Assembly (NCBI RefSeq): GCF_000482785.1
Contig: NZ_AXWS01000008.1
Location: 744,001-808,000 of the forward strand
Source: Derxia gummosa DSM 723
GTDB taxonomy: Bacteria; Pseudomonadota; Gammaproteobacteria; Burkholderiales; Burkholderiaceae_E
Direction of reading: 5' to 3'
Length of the DNA: 64,000 nt
Below the pieces are notes generated by a model. It made no database searches. It was not told the origin of the DNA and saw only the letters and a program-made list of their open reading frames with translations. Shown here one piece after another: positions 27,230 through 37,077 of the stretch (within the stretch, counting starts at the first letter, position 1; each line of letters opens with the position of its first letter). The translations under genes and the position numbers were made by a program.

Positions 27230-29863
27230 TCAAAACACAATCGAGGTGGGTGCCGTTGTGTCGGGGACTTGCAGTGCGTTGAGCAGCCGGGTCTCGAGTT
27301 CGAGCTGGCGCTTGGCATCGGACAGGCCGGTGCCGCTCACGACGAAGCTGTCTTCGACGCGATCGCCGAGCGTCATGATCTTGGCCGAGTGGACGCTGAC
27401 GCGGAACTCGGCCAGCAGCCGCGCGATCACGTACAGCAGGCCCGAACGGTCGGCCGCCGACATCGTGAGGAAGTAGAACTTCGCGCGCTCGTCAGGCACC
27501 AGCTCGATGCGCGGCTCGATCGGGAAGTGGCGGATCTCCCGGCCGATGCGGCCCTTGCTCGGCGGTTGCAGCGGCGCGTGGTTGTCGATGTGCTGGGCCA
27601 ACTCGGTTTCCACCAGCGAGACGAGCGAGCGGTAGTCGTTGCGCCCCGGCACCGAGCCAGCCTCGGTCACCACGAAGGTGTCGAGCGCATAGCCGTTGCG
27701 CGTCGTGTGCACGCGGGCGTCGAGGATGGTGAAGCGCTTGCTGTCGAAATAGCCGCACACGCGCGCGAACAGGTCGGGCTCGTCACGGGTGTAGAGCGCC
27801 ACCTCCAGCCCGTCGCCGATGTGGGCGAGACGGGCCTTCACCACCGCGCTGTCGGGTGCGACGCGGTAGTGCAGCGAGCGCGTGAGCCAGGCGATGGTCT
27901 GTGCGTCATGGCGCAGGAAGAAGCCGACATCGAGCTGGTTCCACAGCGCCTCGTGCGCCTTGTCGGAGAAGGCGTAGAGCCGGAGGATGCGCAGTGCCTC
28001 GGCGCGGCGTTCTTCGAGCGCGGAGCGGCGGTCGGGCGCGGGCGCGTCGTTGCAGAGCAGCCGGTCGGTCGCGTGGTAGAGGTTTTCGAGCAGCGTCGCC
28101 TTCCAGGCATTCCACACCTTGGGCGAGGTGCCGCGGATGTCGGCCACGGTCAGCAGATAGAGCGCCGCGAGCCGGCGGCGGTCGCCGACCGTTTCGGCAA
28201 AGCCGCGGATCACGTCGGGATCGCTCAGGTCGCGCTTCTGGGCGACGTTGCTCATCTGGAGGTGCTGCTCGACGAGAAACACGACCAGATCGGCATCCTC
28301 GTCGGGCAGGTCGTGCTGCTTGCAGAAGCGGCGCGCGTCGACCATGCCGAGCTTGGAATGGTCGCCGCCGCGCCCCTTGGCGATGTCGTGGAACAGCGCC
28401 GCCACGTACAGCAGCCAGTGGCGCTCGAAGTTGGCAATGAGCCGCGAGCACAGCGGGTACTCGTGGGCATGCTCGGCCATCGTGAAGCGGCGCAGGTTGC
28501 GCAGCACGTTCATGATGTGCTGATCCACGGTGTAGGCGTGGAACAGGTCATGCTGCATCTGCCCGATGATCCGGCGGAAGGCCGGCAGGTAGCGGCCGAG
28601 CACGCTGGTCTGGTTCATGCGCCTCAGCTCGTGGACGATGCCGCGCGGCGATTGCAGCAGGGCGAGGAAGGTCGCCTTGTTGCGCGGATCGGCGCGGAAG
28701 TCCTGATCGATACGGGTGCGCGCATGCCAGAGCGAGCGCAGCAGCCGCGCCGACATGCCCTTGAGTTCGGGCTGGCGCTGCATCACGAGAAAGGCTTCGA
28801 GCATCGCGGCCGGATCGCGTTCGAACACGTCGTCGGCGGTGACGTCGAGCAGACCGTTGATTTCCTGGAACCGCTCGTCGATGGGACGCCCGGGCAGCGT
28901 GGTGCGCTCGAAGATCCGGTCGCCGATGTTCTGCAGCACGATGGTGTTGAGCTGCACCACGGCCTTCGCGGCCCAGTAGTAGCGCTGCATCAGCACTTCC
29001 GACGCGCGGCGCGGGCCTTGCGGTGAGAAGCCCATGTTGGCGGCGAGCTGCTCCTGGAGGTCGAACACGAGACGATCTTCGGTGCGGCCGGCCAGCAGGT
29101 GCAGATGCACGCGGATCGTCTTGATGAAGCGCTCGTTGCGTGCGATTGCAGTGGCCTCGGCAGCGGTAATGAGCTGGCGCTCGGCCAGTTCGCGCCAGCT
29201 TTCGCCGAGGCCCGCCGCGCGCGCGATCCACAAGATGATCTGCGTGTCGCGCAGGCCGCCCTGGCTTTCCTTGACGTTGGGTTCGAGGCTGTAGGGCGTG
29301 TCGTCGTGCTTGATGTGGCGCTGCCGCATCTCGAGCATCTTGGCCTGGTAGAACTGGCGGATGTCGAGCGTCGCGGCAAGCCGTTCGCGCAGCGACGCGA
29401 ACAGTGCGCGGCTGCCGGCGAGGCGGCGCGCCTCGACCAGCGCGGTCTGGATCGTGATGTCGCGCGCCGCTTCGTCGATGCATTCGTCCAGCGTTCGCAC
29501 GCTGTGGCCGACGGTCAGGCCCAGATCCCAGCAATTGCCGATGAAGCGCTCGACGCGCTCGTGGCCGACCGGATCGAGCGGCTGGCCGAGCAGCACGAGG
29601 ATGTCCACGTCGGAACGCGGAAACAGCTCTCCGCGCCCGTAGCCGCCGACGGCGACAAGCACGCAGTCGGCCGGCAGCCGGGCTTCGTCGCGCAGCGCGA
29701 TGACGGCGGTATCGACGGCCGCGCGCATGCGGTTGACCAACTCCTGCGTGCCGTGGTCGCGGCGGAAGTTTTCAACGGCTGCGGCACGCTCGGCATGCAG
29801 CCGCTCGCGCACCGCGCGCAGGACGTCTGCGGGCTTGTTTCCCGGGGTCGAATCGTCAGGCAC
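27230..29863 (-). CDS. glnD: Bifunctional uridylyltransferase / uridylyl-removing enzyme
   Basis: 877 residues, the usual length. GlnD senses glutamine and modifies the PII protein. The nucleotidyltransferase domain has GGYGRGELFPRSDVDIL at about residues 73-89, with the two metal-binding Asp residues. The HD domain near residues 490-510 contains VAALFHDIAKGRGGDHS and removes UMP. Two C-terminal ACT domains (FDSKRFTILDARVHT near 710; ADRSGLLYVIARLLAEFRVS near 815) bind glutamine. The start at 29863 overlaps the map stop by eight bases, indicating coexpression. Confidence 0.97.
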   Translation of the reverse strand: MPDDSTPGNKPADVLRAVRERLHAERAAAVENFRRDHGTQELVNRMRAAVDTAVIALRDEARLPADCVLVAVGGYGRGELFPRSDVDILVLLGQPLDPVGHERVERFIGNCWDLGLTVGHSVRTLDECIDEAARDITIQTALVEARRLAGSRALFASLRERLAATLDIRQFYQAKMLEMRQRHIKHDDTPYSLEPNVKESQGGLRDTQIILWIARAAGLGESWRELAERQLITAAEATAIARNERFIKTIRVHLHLLAGRTEDRLVFDLQEQLAANMGFSPQGPRRASEVLMQRYYWAAKAVVQLNTIVLQNIGDRIFERTTLPGRPIDERFQEINGLLDVTADDVFERDPAAMLEAFLVMQRQPELKGMSARLLRSLWHARTRIDQDFRADPRNKATFLALLQSPRGIVHELRRMNQTSVLGRYLPAFRRIIGQMQHDLFHAYTVDQHIMNVLRNLRRFTMAEHAHEYPLCSRLIANFERHWLLYVAALFHDIAKGRGGDHSKLGMVDARRFCKQHDLPDEDADLVVFLVEQHLQMSNVAQKRDLSDPDVIRGFAETVGDRRRLAALYLLTVADIRGTSPKVWNAWKATLLENLYHATDRLLCNDAPAPDRRSALEERRAEALRILRLYAFSDKAHEALWNQLDVGFFLRHDAQTIAWLTRSLHYRVAPDSAVVKARLAHIGDGLEVALYTRDEPDLFARVCGYFDSKRFTILDARVHTTRNGYALDTFVVTEAGSVPGRNDYRSLVSLVETELAQHIDNHAPLQPPSKGRIGREIRHFPIEPRIELVPDERAKFYFLTMSAADRSGLLYVIARLLAEFRVSVHSAKIMTLGDRVEDSFVVSGTGLSDAKRQLELETRLLNALQVPDTTAPTSIVF

Positions 29864-30683
29864 CGGTCACCGCCGTCTGATGGCCGCGCACCCAGTCGGG
29901 CACGGCGGGGGAGGCATCGGAAACGGTGAGCACCTCGTAGCCCGTGGGCGTCACGAGCAGGGTGTGCTCCCACTGGGCGGACAGGCTGTGGTCCTTGGTG
30001 ACGATGGTCCAGCCATCGGCCAGTTCGCGGATCTCGCGCCGGCCGGCGTTCACCATCGGCTCGATCGTGAAGATCATGCCAGGCTGGAGCTTGTCGAGCG
30101 TGCCGGGACGTCCGTAGTGCAGCACCTGGGGTTCTTCGTGGAAGCGCCGGCCGATGCCGTGGCCGCAGAACTCGCGCACGATGCTGTAGCCATGCTTTTC
30201 GGCATGCGTCTGGCAGGCATGGCCGATGTCGCCGAGCGTCGCGCCGGGGCGCACGACATCGATACCCTTCCACATGCATTCGTAGGTGATCTCGCACAGC
30301 CGCCGCGCCGGCCCCGTCATGTCGCCGACGACGAACATCCGGCTCGTGTCTCCGTGGTAGCCGTCCTTGATGACGGTGATGTCGAGATTGACGATGTCGC
30401 CGGCCTTTAGCACCCGTTCGCCGGGAATGCCGTGGCAGACCTGATGGTTGACCGAGGCGCAGATCGACTTCGGGTAGGGTGTGTACCCGGGCGGCGCATA
30501 GTTGAGCGGGGCCGGGATCGTGCCTTGCACGCCAACCATGTAGTCGTGGCAAAGACGGTCGAGTTCGCCGGTGGTCACACCGGGCACGACATGCGGCGTG
30601 ATGAAGTCGAGCACCTCGGCCGCCAATCGGCAGGCCACGCGCATCGCGGCGATGTCCTCGGGTGTCTTAATCTGGATTGCCAT
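29856..30683 (-). CDS. map: Methionine aminopeptidase type I
   Basis: 275 residues. It removes the initiator methionine from nascent proteins. The five metal ligands are Asp101 and Asp112 ([16 protein letters not shown]), His175 ([15 protein letters not shown]), Glu208 (FTIEPM) and Glu239 (QWEHTLLVT), with His84-type substrate contact in [10 protein letters not shown]. map divergent from rpsB and followed by glnD is the normal order in beta- and gammaproteobacteria. A Burkholderia-like C-terminal extension of about 10 residues follows the core. Confidence 0.97.
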   Translation of the reverse strand: MAIQIKTPEDIAAMRVACRLAAEVLDFITPHVVPGVTTGELDRLCHDYMVGVQGTIPAPLNYAPPGYTPYPKSICASVNHQVCHGIPGERVLKAGDIVNLDITVIKDGYHGDTSRMFVVGDMTGPARRLCEITYECMWKGIDVVRPGATLGDIGHACQTHAEKHGYSIVREFCGHGIGRRFHEEPQVLHYGRPGTLDKLQPGMIFTIEPMVNAGRREIRELADGWTIVTKDHSLSAQWEHTLLVTPTGYEVLTVSDASPAVPDWVRGHQTAVTGA

Positions 30684-31062
30684 GCGGGGTTTTCCTGGCC
30701 CTTTGAACGTGGAACACGGCTCGCAACAAACGTCGAGCGAATTCGGTTATGATTATAGGCTTCCTGAAAAACGCTTCCGACCAATCGGCGCAGAGGCGCT
30801 TTCGGAATGTAAGCCGCGATACGCAAGCGAAATGCCGAATCAAATGGACATTTCGCCGGCATCTGGCAGCCATTCCGGCGCGATGAATCTGAATCGCGCG
30901 CAGGCAATGGCGGGGCCTCCCGGCGTCCGTCAGCCCCGCAGCCGGGTTCCGGCTGCAAATCCACGCGGATCCGTGCCTCCTGCAACGCAGTGGCACTCCG
31001 AAGGTGGCGGCTTTGCCGCCCGACTGGTCCGCGTAAGACCCAACCTTCTCGGAGCATTTCCA
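30684..31062. other. map-rpsB intergenic region with structured rpsB leader
   Basis: A 379-base gap. Besides the candidate promoter it holds three stem-loops on the plus strand: CGGGGC/GCCCCG (30911-30938), a perfect 8-bp stem GCAGCCGG/CCGGCTGC with a 3-base loop (30938-30956; the first two share one base and so compete), and GGCGGC-TTT-GCCGCC (31006-31020) about 40 bases before the rpsB start. No T-run follows any of them. Ribosomal protein S2 represses rpsB through the leader in E. coli, so an RNA control element here is plausible. The frame upstream of rpsB is open but has no coding features. Confidence 0.5.
30748..30753 (+). promoter_or_regulatory. Candidate -10 box of the rpsB promoter
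   Basis: TATGAT lies in an AT-rich island (TTATGATTATAGG) within the map-rpsB gap. The matching -35 is weak, so the exact promoter is uncertain; a second overlapping choice is TATAGG. Use of it would give an rpsB leader of about 300 bases. Confidence 0.4.
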
Positions 31063-31806
31063 ATGCCGGCAACGATGCGTCAAATGCTGGAAGCGGGTGT
31101 CCATTTCGGTCACCAAACCCGCTTCTGGAATCCCAAGATGGCCCCCTTCATCTATGGCCATCGCAACAAGATCCACATCATCAACCTCGAAAAGACGGTT
31201 GTTCAGCTGGCCGAGGCGACCAAGTACGCCAAGACCTTGGCTGCCAACCGCGGCACGATCCTTTTCGTCGGCACGAAGCGCCAGTCGCGTGAAATCGTCG
31301 CCGCCGAAGCCGCCCGCGCCGGCATGCCCTACGTCGACAGCCGCTGGCTCGGCGGCATGCTCACCAACTTCAAGACGGTCAAGGGTTCGATCAAGCGCCT
31401 GAAGGACCTCGAAACGATGGTCGAGGAAGGCGGTCTCGAGCGCCTCAGCAAGAAGGAAGCGCTGACGGTCGAGCGCGAGATCGAGAAGCTGCAGAAGTCG
31501 ATCGGCGGCATCAAGGACATGGGCGGCGTGCCCGACGCGCTGTTCGTCATCGACGTTGGCTATCACAAGATTGCCGTGACCGAAGCCAACAAGCTCGGCA
31601 TCCCCGTCATCGCCGTGGTCGATACCAACCACTCGCCCGAAGGCGTCGATTACGTCATCCCGGGCAATGATGATTCGGGCCGCGCCATCGAGATCTACGC
31701 GACGAGCATTGCCGACGCGATCGTCGAAGGCCGCACCAGCGCCGTGACCGAAGTCGTCGAAGCGGTTCGCGCCGCCGAAGGCGAGTTCGTCGAGGTCGCG
31801 AACTGA
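31063..31806 (+). CDS. rpsB: 30S ribosomal protein S2
   Basis: 247 residues from the ATG at 31063 with a GGAG site nine bases upstream. It begins [20 protein letters not shown] and contains [46 protein letters not shown] and the closing [18 protein letters not shown], all diagnostic of bacterial S2. S2 binds the 30S head-platform junction and is needed for S1 docking. The in-frame open stretch before this ATG is leader. A terminator separates it from tsf. Confidence 0.98.
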   Translation: MPATMRQMLEAGVHFGHQTRFWNPKMAPFIYGHRNKIHIINLEKTVVQLAEATKYAKTLAANRGTILFVGTKRQSREIVAAEAARAGMPYVDSRWLGGMLTNFKTVKGSIKRLKDLETMVEEGGLERLSKKEALTVEREIEKLQKSIGGIKDMGGVPDALFVIDVGYHKIAVTEANKLGIPVIAVVDTNHSPEGVDYVIPGNDDSGRAIEIYATSIADAIVEGRTSAVTEVVEAVRAAEGEFVEVAN

Positions 31807-31830
31807 CCACGGTTCCCAGCTGAACCGGCG

Positions 31831-31854
31831 AAGGGGCTTGCGAGCCCCTTTTTT
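31831..31854 (+). terminator. Rho-independent terminator/attenuator between rpsB and tsf
   Basis: AAGGGGCT-TGCG-AGCCCCTT followed by TTTT forms an 8-bp stem with a 4-base loop. It lies 25 bases after the rpsB stop and 27 bases before tsf. In E. coli partial termination at the same place makes more rpsB than rpsB-tsf message. Confidence 0.88.
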
Positions 31855-31880
31855 GTGAATCGAATCTGAGGAGCACTCAA

Positions 31881-32762
31881 ATGGCTGCAATCACCGCGGG
31901 CATGGTCAAGGAACTGCGCGAGAAGACCGACGCGCCGATGATGGAATGCAAGAAGGCGCTGGCTGAAGCCGATGGCGACATGGACAAGGCCGAAGAGCTG
32001 CTGCGCGTCAAGCTCGGCAACAAGGCGAGCAAGGCCGCGAGCCGCGTGACCGCCGAAGGCGTCCTGGCCGCGTTCATCTCGGCTGACAAGAAGACCGGCG
32101 CCCTGATCGAAGTGAACTGCGAGACCGACTTCGTCGCCAAGAACGACGACTTCCTCGCCTTCTCGAACGAACTCGCTCAGCTCGTCGCCGAACAGGCGCC
32201 CGCCAATGTCGAAGCCCTGTCGGCCCTCGATGCCGGTGGCGTGACCGTCGATGCCAAGCGCAGCGCGCTGATCGGCAAGATCGGCGAGAACATGTCGATC
32301 CGTCGCTTCGTGCGCTTCGAGACCGCCAACAAGCTGGCCTCGTACCTGCACGGCACCCGCATCGGCGTGCTCGTCGAGTACACCGCGGAAGACGACCAAG
32401 TCGGCAAGGACGTCGCGATGCACATCGCCGCCAGCAAGCCGGTCTGCGTGTCGCGCGACCAGGTGCCGGCCGACAAGATCGAAGCCGAGCGCAGCATCTT
32501 CTCGCAGCAGGCCGCCGAGTCGGGCAAGCCCGCCGAGATCGTCGCCAAGATGGTCGAAGGCCGCATCAACAAGTTCCTGTCGGAAGTCGCGCTGCTCGGT
32601 CAGCCCTTCGTCAAGAACCCCGATGAAACCGTCGAGAAGATGCTCAAGGGCAAGAACGCCTCGGTGGCAGCGTTCGCTCTCTACGTGGTCGGTGAAGGCA
32701 TCGAGAAGAAGACGGACGATTTCGCGGCCGAAGTCGCGAAGATGGCCGCCGGCGCCCAATAA
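31881..32762 (+). CDS. tsf: Elongation factor Ts
   Basis: 293 residues with GAGGAG ribosome-binding site. EF-Ts is the nucleotide exchange factor for EF-Tu. The N-terminal [20 protein letters not shown] region, the Thr-Asp-Phe-Val contact with EF-Tu ([16 protein letters not shown]) and the central [16 protein letters not shown] piece are complete. Standard length. It follows rpsB across an attenuator and precedes pyrH by 43 bases. Confidence 0.98.
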   Translation: MAAITAGMVKELREKTDAPMMECKKALAEADGDMDKAEELLRVKLGNKASKAASRVTAEGVLAAFISADKKTGALIEVNCETDFVAKNDDFLAFSNELAQLVAEQAPANVEALSALDAGGVTVDAKRSALIGKIGENMSIRRFVRFETANKLASYLHGTRIGVLVEYTAEDDQVGKDVAMHIAASKPVCVSRDQVPADKIEAERSIFSQQAAESGKPAEIVAKMVEGRINKFLSEVALLGQPFVKNPDETVEKMLKGKNASVAAFALYVVGEGIEKKTDDFAAEVAKMAAGAQ

Positions 32763-32805
32763 ACCGCTAAATTGCGGGCGTCTTTCGACCCTCCTCCTGA
32801 AAAAC

Positions 32806-33519
32806 ATGCCGATCAAGCACAAGCGCATTCTTCTCAAGCTCTCCGGTGAAGCCCTCATGGGCGACACCGCCTACGGCATTGACCGCGGCACCCTCCAGGC
32901 CATGGTCGCCGACATCGCCGAGATCCACGCCTTGGGTGTGGAAGTCGCGGTGGTGATCGGGGGTGGCAACATCTTCCGCGGGATGGCGCTCGGCGCCGCC
33001 GGCATGGATCGCGCCACCGGTGACTACATGGGCATGCTCGCCACGGTGATGAACTCGCTGGCGCTGCAGGATGCGCTGAAGAACGTGGGCATCCCCGCTC
33101 GCGCGCAATCGGCATTGAAGATCGAGCAGGTGCTCGAGCCCTACATCCGCCCGAAGGCGCTGCGTTACCTCGAAGAGGGCAAGGTGGTGATCTTCGCGGC
33201 GGGTACGGGCAACCCCTTCTTCACCACCGATACCGCCGCCGCGCTGCGCGGCGCCGAGATCGGTGCGGAAATCGTCCTCAAGGCGACCAAGGTTGACGGC
33301 ATCTACACCGCCGACCCGAAGAAGGATCCGAACGCGACGCGCTACTCGTCGATCAGCTTCGACGAGGCGATCAGCAAGAATCTGGCGGTGATGGACGCGA
33401 CGGCCTTTGCGCTGTGCCGCGACCAGAAACTGCCGATCCGGGTTTTCAGCATCGTCAAGCCGGGTGCGCTCAAGCGCATCGTTCTGGGCGAGGACGAAGG
33501 CACGCTGGTCCACATCTGA
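32806..33519 (+). CDS. pyrH: Uridylate kinase (UMP kinase)
   Basis: 237 residues from the ATG at 32806. It phosphorylates UMP to UDP. The amino acid kinase fold signatures are [13 protein letters not shown] at the N-terminus, [11 protein letters not shown], the ATP-site run [20 protein letters not shown] and [18 protein letters not shown]. The start was chosen because the open frame upstream overlaps tsf. It lies in the conserved tsf-pyrH-frr order. Confidence 0.98.
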   Translation: MPIKHKRILLKLSGEALMGDTAYGIDRGTLQAMVADIAEIHALGVEVAVVIGGGNIFRGMALGAAGMDRATGDYMGMLATVMNSLALQDALKNVGIPARAQSALKIEQVLEPYIRPKALRYLEEGKVVIFAAGTGNPFFTTDTAAALRGAEIGAEIVLKATKVDGIYTADPKKDPNATRYSSISFDEAISKNLAVMDATAFALCRDQKLPIRVFSIVKPGALKRIVLGEDEGTLVHI

Positions 33520-33549
33520 CCGGCGGCCGAGCACACGGAGTTTGGCTTC

Positions 33550-34110
33550 ATGAGCACTGCCGACATCAAGAAGACGACCGAGCAGAAGATGGCGAAGTCG
33601 ATCGAGAGCCTCAAGACCGAGTTCTCGAAGGTCCGCACGGGCCGCGCGCACACCGGTCTGCTCGATCACATCCATGTCGATTACTACGGCACGCCGACCC
33701 CGCTGTCGGGCGTCGCGAACGTCACGCTGATCGACTCGCGCACCATCGGCGTCCAGCCCTGGGAAAAGAAGATGGTTGCGGTCGTCGAGAAGGCGATTCG
33801 CGAATCCGACCTCGGCCTGAATCCCGCGACGATGGGCGACCTCATCCGCGTGCCAATGCCGGCACTGACGGAAGAGCGCCGCAAGGACCTCATCAAGGTC
33901 ATCCGCGGCGAGGCCGAAGGTTCCAAGGTTGCGATCCGCAACCTGCGTCGTGACGCGAACGAGCAGTTCAAGAAGCTCGTGAAGGACAAGACCATTTCCG
34001 AAGACGAAGAGCGCCGCGGCCAGGATGACATCCAGAAGCTGACCGACCGCTTCGTCGCCGAGGTCGACAAGACCCTTGGCGAAAAGGAAAAGGAAATCAT
34101 GACGGTATGA
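33550..34110 (+). CDS. frr: Ribosome recycling factor
   Basis: 186 residues, the normal length. RRF with EF-G splits post-termination ribosomes. It contains [20 protein letters not shown], the [20 protein letters not shown] segment and [20 protein letters not shown], with helical arms at both ends. Its TGA overlaps the uppS ATG by four bases, so the two are translationally coupled. Confidence 0.98.
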   Translation: MSTADIKKTTEQKMAKSIESLKTEFSKVRTGRAHTGLLDHIHVDYYGTPTPLSGVANVTLIDSRTIGVQPWEKKMVAVVEKAIRESDLGLNPATMGDLIRVPMPALTEERRKDLIKVIRGEAEGSKVAIRNLRRDANEQFKKLVKDKTISEDEERRGQDDIQKLTDRFVAEVDKTLGEKEKEIMTV

Positions 34111-34916
34111 AGGCCCTGCGCCGTCTGACCGGCAGCCGCAACGCGGCAATTTCCGATGCGTCGGCCGGCGCTCCCGCGAGCGTGGTCCCGCGCCACGTCG
34201 CCATCATCATGGACGGGAACGGCCGCTGGGCCACCCGTCGTCTTCTGCCGCGCACCGTCGGCCATCACAAGGGCGTTGATGCGGTCCGCACGACGGTCGA
34301 GGCCTGCGTGCAGCGCGGCATCGAATACCTGACGCTGTTCGCCTTCAGTTCCGAGAACTGGCGCCGACCCGAGGAAGAAGTCTCGGTGCTGATGACGCTG
34401 TTCGTCTCGGCGCTCGAACGCGAGGTCGGTCGGCTCACACGCACCGGCGTTCGGCTGAAGGTAATCGGGGACGTTTCAGCCTTCAATCCCACGCTCCAGG
34501 CCGCGATCCGCGATGCCGAGGCGCGCACCGCCGGCAACGACAAGCTCACGCTCACTGTCGCCGCCAACTACGGTGGTCGCTGGGATGTGGCACAGGCCAT
34601 GCGGCGGCTGCTTGCCGAGCAGCCTGAATGCATGACTGATCCGGCGCTCATCACGCCAGAGGCCATCGACGCGCGACTGGCCACGGCCGGCATGCCCGAA
34701 CCCGACCTGTTCATCCGCACCGGTGGCGAGCAGCGCATCTCGAACTTCCTGCTCTGGCAACTCGCCTACACCGAGCTCTATTTCACCGACGACTTCTGGC
34801 CCGATTTCGACGCTGCCGCGCTCGATCGGGCGATCGCCTCGTTCAGCGAGCGCGAACGTCGTTTCGGTCGCACGAGCGCCCAGGTCGCGGCTACCGCCAC
34901 GGCGCAACGCGGCTGA
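34107..34916 (+). CDS. uppS: Undecaprenyl diphosphate synthase
   Basis: 269 residues. It condenses isopentenyl diphosphate onto farnesyl diphosphate to make C55-PP, the carrier lipid for peptidoglycan and O-antigen. [16 protein letters not shown] carries the catalytic Asp36; [15 protein letters not shown] and [20 protein letters not shown] complete the cis-prenyltransferase signatures. A 28-residue N-terminal extension precedes the core and the C-terminus is Ala/Thr-rich. Coupled to frr by a 4-base overlap. Confidence 0.97.
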   Translation: MKALRRLTGSRNAAISDASAGAPASVVPRHVAIIMDGNGRWATRRLLPRTVGHHKGVDAVRTTVEACVQRGIEYLTLFAFSSENWRRPEEEVSVLMTLFVSALEREVGRLTRTGVRLKVIGDVSAFNPTLQAAIRDAEARTAGNDKLTLTVAANYGGRWDVAQAMRRLLAEQPECMTDPALITPEAIDARLATAGMPEPDLFIRTGGEQRISNFLLWQLAYTELYFTDDFWPDFDAAALDRAIASFSERERRFGRTSAQVAATATAQRG

Positions 34917-34931
34917 ACGGCGGCTTCCCGC

Positions 34932-35771
34932 ATGCTCCGCACTCGCGTCATCACGGCCCTGGTCCTGCTTGCCGTCGTGCTGCCGGTCGCGGCCTCCGGC
35001 AGCGTGCTCGCAGTCGCCGCGCTCGCATTGCTCGCAACCGTGGCGGGCGGCTGGGAATGGACCCGCCTGTTCTCACTCTCGCCACTGATCGTGCCCGCTG
35101 TACTGCTTGTGGCGGGCGGGATGTTGGTCGCGGGCACGGCAGGCGCCTTGACGTTCGGCCAGCTTGATCCGGCAGTCACCTTCCTGCTCCTGGCCTCAGT
35201 CGGCTTCTGGCTGTTGCAGGCGCCGCAGGCCGTGCTCGGCGCGCGTGCGCCGAGCTGGATGGAACAGCGCGGACTCGCGGCCGCGAGCGGCGTGCTGCTG
35301 CTGCTGGCCTTTCTGGCCTCGGTAATCGCCCTGTACGAGCGCGGGGTGCTCACACTGCTGTCGGCGATGGTGGTGGTATGGGTGTCCGACATCTCGGCCT
35401 ATTTCTGCGGCAAGCGCTTCGGGCGCCACAAGCTCGCCCCTGCGGTCAGCCCGGGCAAGACCTGGGAGGGCGCGATCGGCGCGGCAGTGATCGTCACACT
35501 GCTCGCGCTCGGCTGGTCGCGCTTCGCCACCGACACTGATCTCCTCACGACGATCGCCGGGCGCGGATCGGCCCTCGCGCTCGCCGGCGTGATGCTGATG
35601 CTCGTCGCGCTCGGCATCGTCGGTGACCTGTTCGAATCCCTGCTCAAGCGGCGTGCCGGCATCAAGGACTCCAGCAATCTGCTGCCGGGCCATGGTGGCG
35701 TGCTCGACCGCATCGACGCGCTGCTGCCCGTGCTGCCCGTGGCCGAACTGCTGCTGCGCTGGCTGGCCTGA
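34932..35771 (+). CDS. cdsA: Phosphatidate cytidylyltransferase
   Basis: 279 residues, polytopic with about eight membrane helices. It makes CDP-diacylglycerol, the precursor of all phospholipids. The CDP-transferase signature lies near the C-terminus: LLKRRAGIKDSSNLLPGHGG followed by VLDRIDALLPVLPVAE, with the Lys-Asp and His-Gly-Gly residues of the active site. The SDISAYFCGKRFGRHKLAP and VSPGKTWEG parts upstream are also typical. It follows uppS by 15 bases and precedes dxr by 12. Confidence 0.96.
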   Translation: MLRTRVITALVLLAVVLPVAASGSVLAVAALALLATVAGGWEWTRLFSLSPLIVPAVLLVAGGMLVAGTAGALTFGQLDPAVTFLLLASVGFWLLQAPQAVLGARAPSWMEQRGLAAASGVLLLLAFLASVIALYERGVLTLLSAMVVVWVSDISAYFCGKRFGRHKLAPAVSPGKTWEGAIGAAVIVTLLALGWSRFATDTDLLTTIAGRGSALALAGVMLMLVALGIVGDLFESLLKRRAGIKDSSNLLPGHGGVLDRIDALLPVLPVAELLLRWLA

Positions 35772-35783
35772 AGGCAAGAATCC

Positions 35784-36980
35784 ATGTCCGTCCAATCCCT
35801 CACGCTGCTCGGCGCGACCGGCTCGATCGGCCGCAGCACGCTCGATGTCATCGCGCGTCATCCCGCGCACTATCGCGTGCATGCCCTGACGGCGCACCGC
35901 CGTGTCGATGAACTCGCCGCGCTCTGCTTGCAGTTCCGGCCCGACCGCGCGGTTGTCGGCGATGCGGAGAGCGCGGCCCGCCTTGCCGCGCTGCTGCGCG
36001 AAGGCCATCCACGCTGTGCCATCGACCATGGTGAAGCCGCGCTGTGCGAAGTTGCCAGCGCGCCCGAGGCCGATGTGGTGATGGCTGCGATCGTCGGTGG
36101 GGCAGGGCTGGCACCCGGTCTCGCGGCGGCCCGCGCCGGCAAGCGGATCCTGCTCGCCAACAAGGAAGCGCTGGTCATGGCCGGTCAGCTCATGCTCGAC
36201 GCAGTGGCCGAGTCCGGTGGCCTGCTGCTACCGGTCGACAGCGAGCACAACGCGATCTTCCAATGTCTGCCGATCGATGCACGCGGACGTGCCGACATCT
36301 CGCGCGTACGACGCCTGCTGCTGACCGCCTCCGGCGGCCCGTTCCGCACCGCGACCAGCGAGCGCATGCGCGCCGCGACACCGGAGCAGGCGGTCGCCCA
36401 TCCCAACTGGAGCATGGGCCGCAAGATTTCGGTCGACTCGGCCACGATGATGAACAAGGGCCTTGAAGTGATCGAGGCACGCTGGCTGTTCGGCGTCGAG
36501 CGCGAACGCATCGGCGTGATCGTCCATCCGCAATCGGTCGTGCACAGCATGGTCGAGTACATCGACGGTTCGGTGCTCGCGCAGATGGGCCAGCCCGACA
36601 TGCGCACGCCGATCGCCTCGGCCCTGGCCTGGCCGACGCGCATCGAGGCCGGCGTCAAGCCGCTCGACCTGTGCGCGATCGGCTCCCTCAGCTTCGAGGC
36701 GCCCGACTTTGTCCGCTTTCCCTGCCTGCAGCTCGCGTTCGACGCGCTCGCCGAGGGCGGCTCGGCCTCCATCGTGCTCAACGCGGCCAACGAGATCGCG
36801 GTCGATCGCTTCCTGGCCGGCCGGCTCGGCTTCCTCGCGATCGCCGACGCGATCCGGGCGACGCTCGACGCGCTCGCCGGCTCGATCGCGGCGTCGATCG
36901 AGGCCATCTTCGAGCTTGACGCGCGCGCGCGCCGCCTCACCGCCGATTTCATCGACCGCGGCGCGGCCTCGGCGGGCTGA
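35784..36980 (+). CDS. dxr: 1-deoxy-D-xylulose 5-phosphate reductoisomerase
   Basis: 398 residues. It catalyses the second step of the MEP isoprenoid pathway, making 2-C-methyl-D-erythritol 4-phosphate with NADPH. The N-terminal [20 protein letters not shown] binds [17 protein letters not shown] and [16 protein letters not shown] hold metal and substrate residues; the flexible loop and [20 protein letters not shown] are intact. In this operon it supplies precursors for UppS and, by way of farnesyl diphosphate, for the HpnCDE route at 50-53 kb. Confidence 0.98.
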   Translation: MSVQSLTLLGATGSIGRSTLDVIARHPAHYRVHALTAHRRVDELAALCLQFRPDRAVVGDAESAARLAALLREGHPRCAIDHGEAALCEVASAPEADVVMAAIVGGAGLAPGLAAARAGKRILLANKEALVMAGQLMLDAVAESGGLLLPVDSEHNAIFQCLPIDARGRADISRVRRLLLTASGGPFRTATSERMRAATPEQAVAHPNWSMGRKISVDSATMMNKGLEVIEARWLFGVERERIGVIVHPQSVVHSMVEYIDGSVLAQMGQPDMRTPIASALAWPTRIEAGVKPLDLCAIGSLSFEAPDFVRFPCLQLAFDALAEGGSASIVLNAANEIAVDRFLAGRLGFLAIADAIRATLDALAGSIAASIEAIFELDARARRLTADFIDRGAASAG

Positions 36981-37077
36981 CACTTGCTTTCAGGAAAGCG
37001 GCCGGCAGCGCAAGGCCGGCCCCGGCGCCGCGCCATAATTCCCGACGCCCGCCGTCCGGGCCAACGGAGCTGACCTC

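Noticed and set aside
25592-29026. Plus-strand frame of 1144 codons opposite selO and glnD
   Set aside because: It crosses two well-supported genes on the other strand and has the His/Gly/Val/Glu bias of antisense frames in GC-rich DNA.
30571-31062. In-frame N-terminal extension of rpsB
   Set aside because: S2 proteins start at the [13 protein letters not shown] region; the upstream codons cover the promoter and leader stems and have no conserved sequence.
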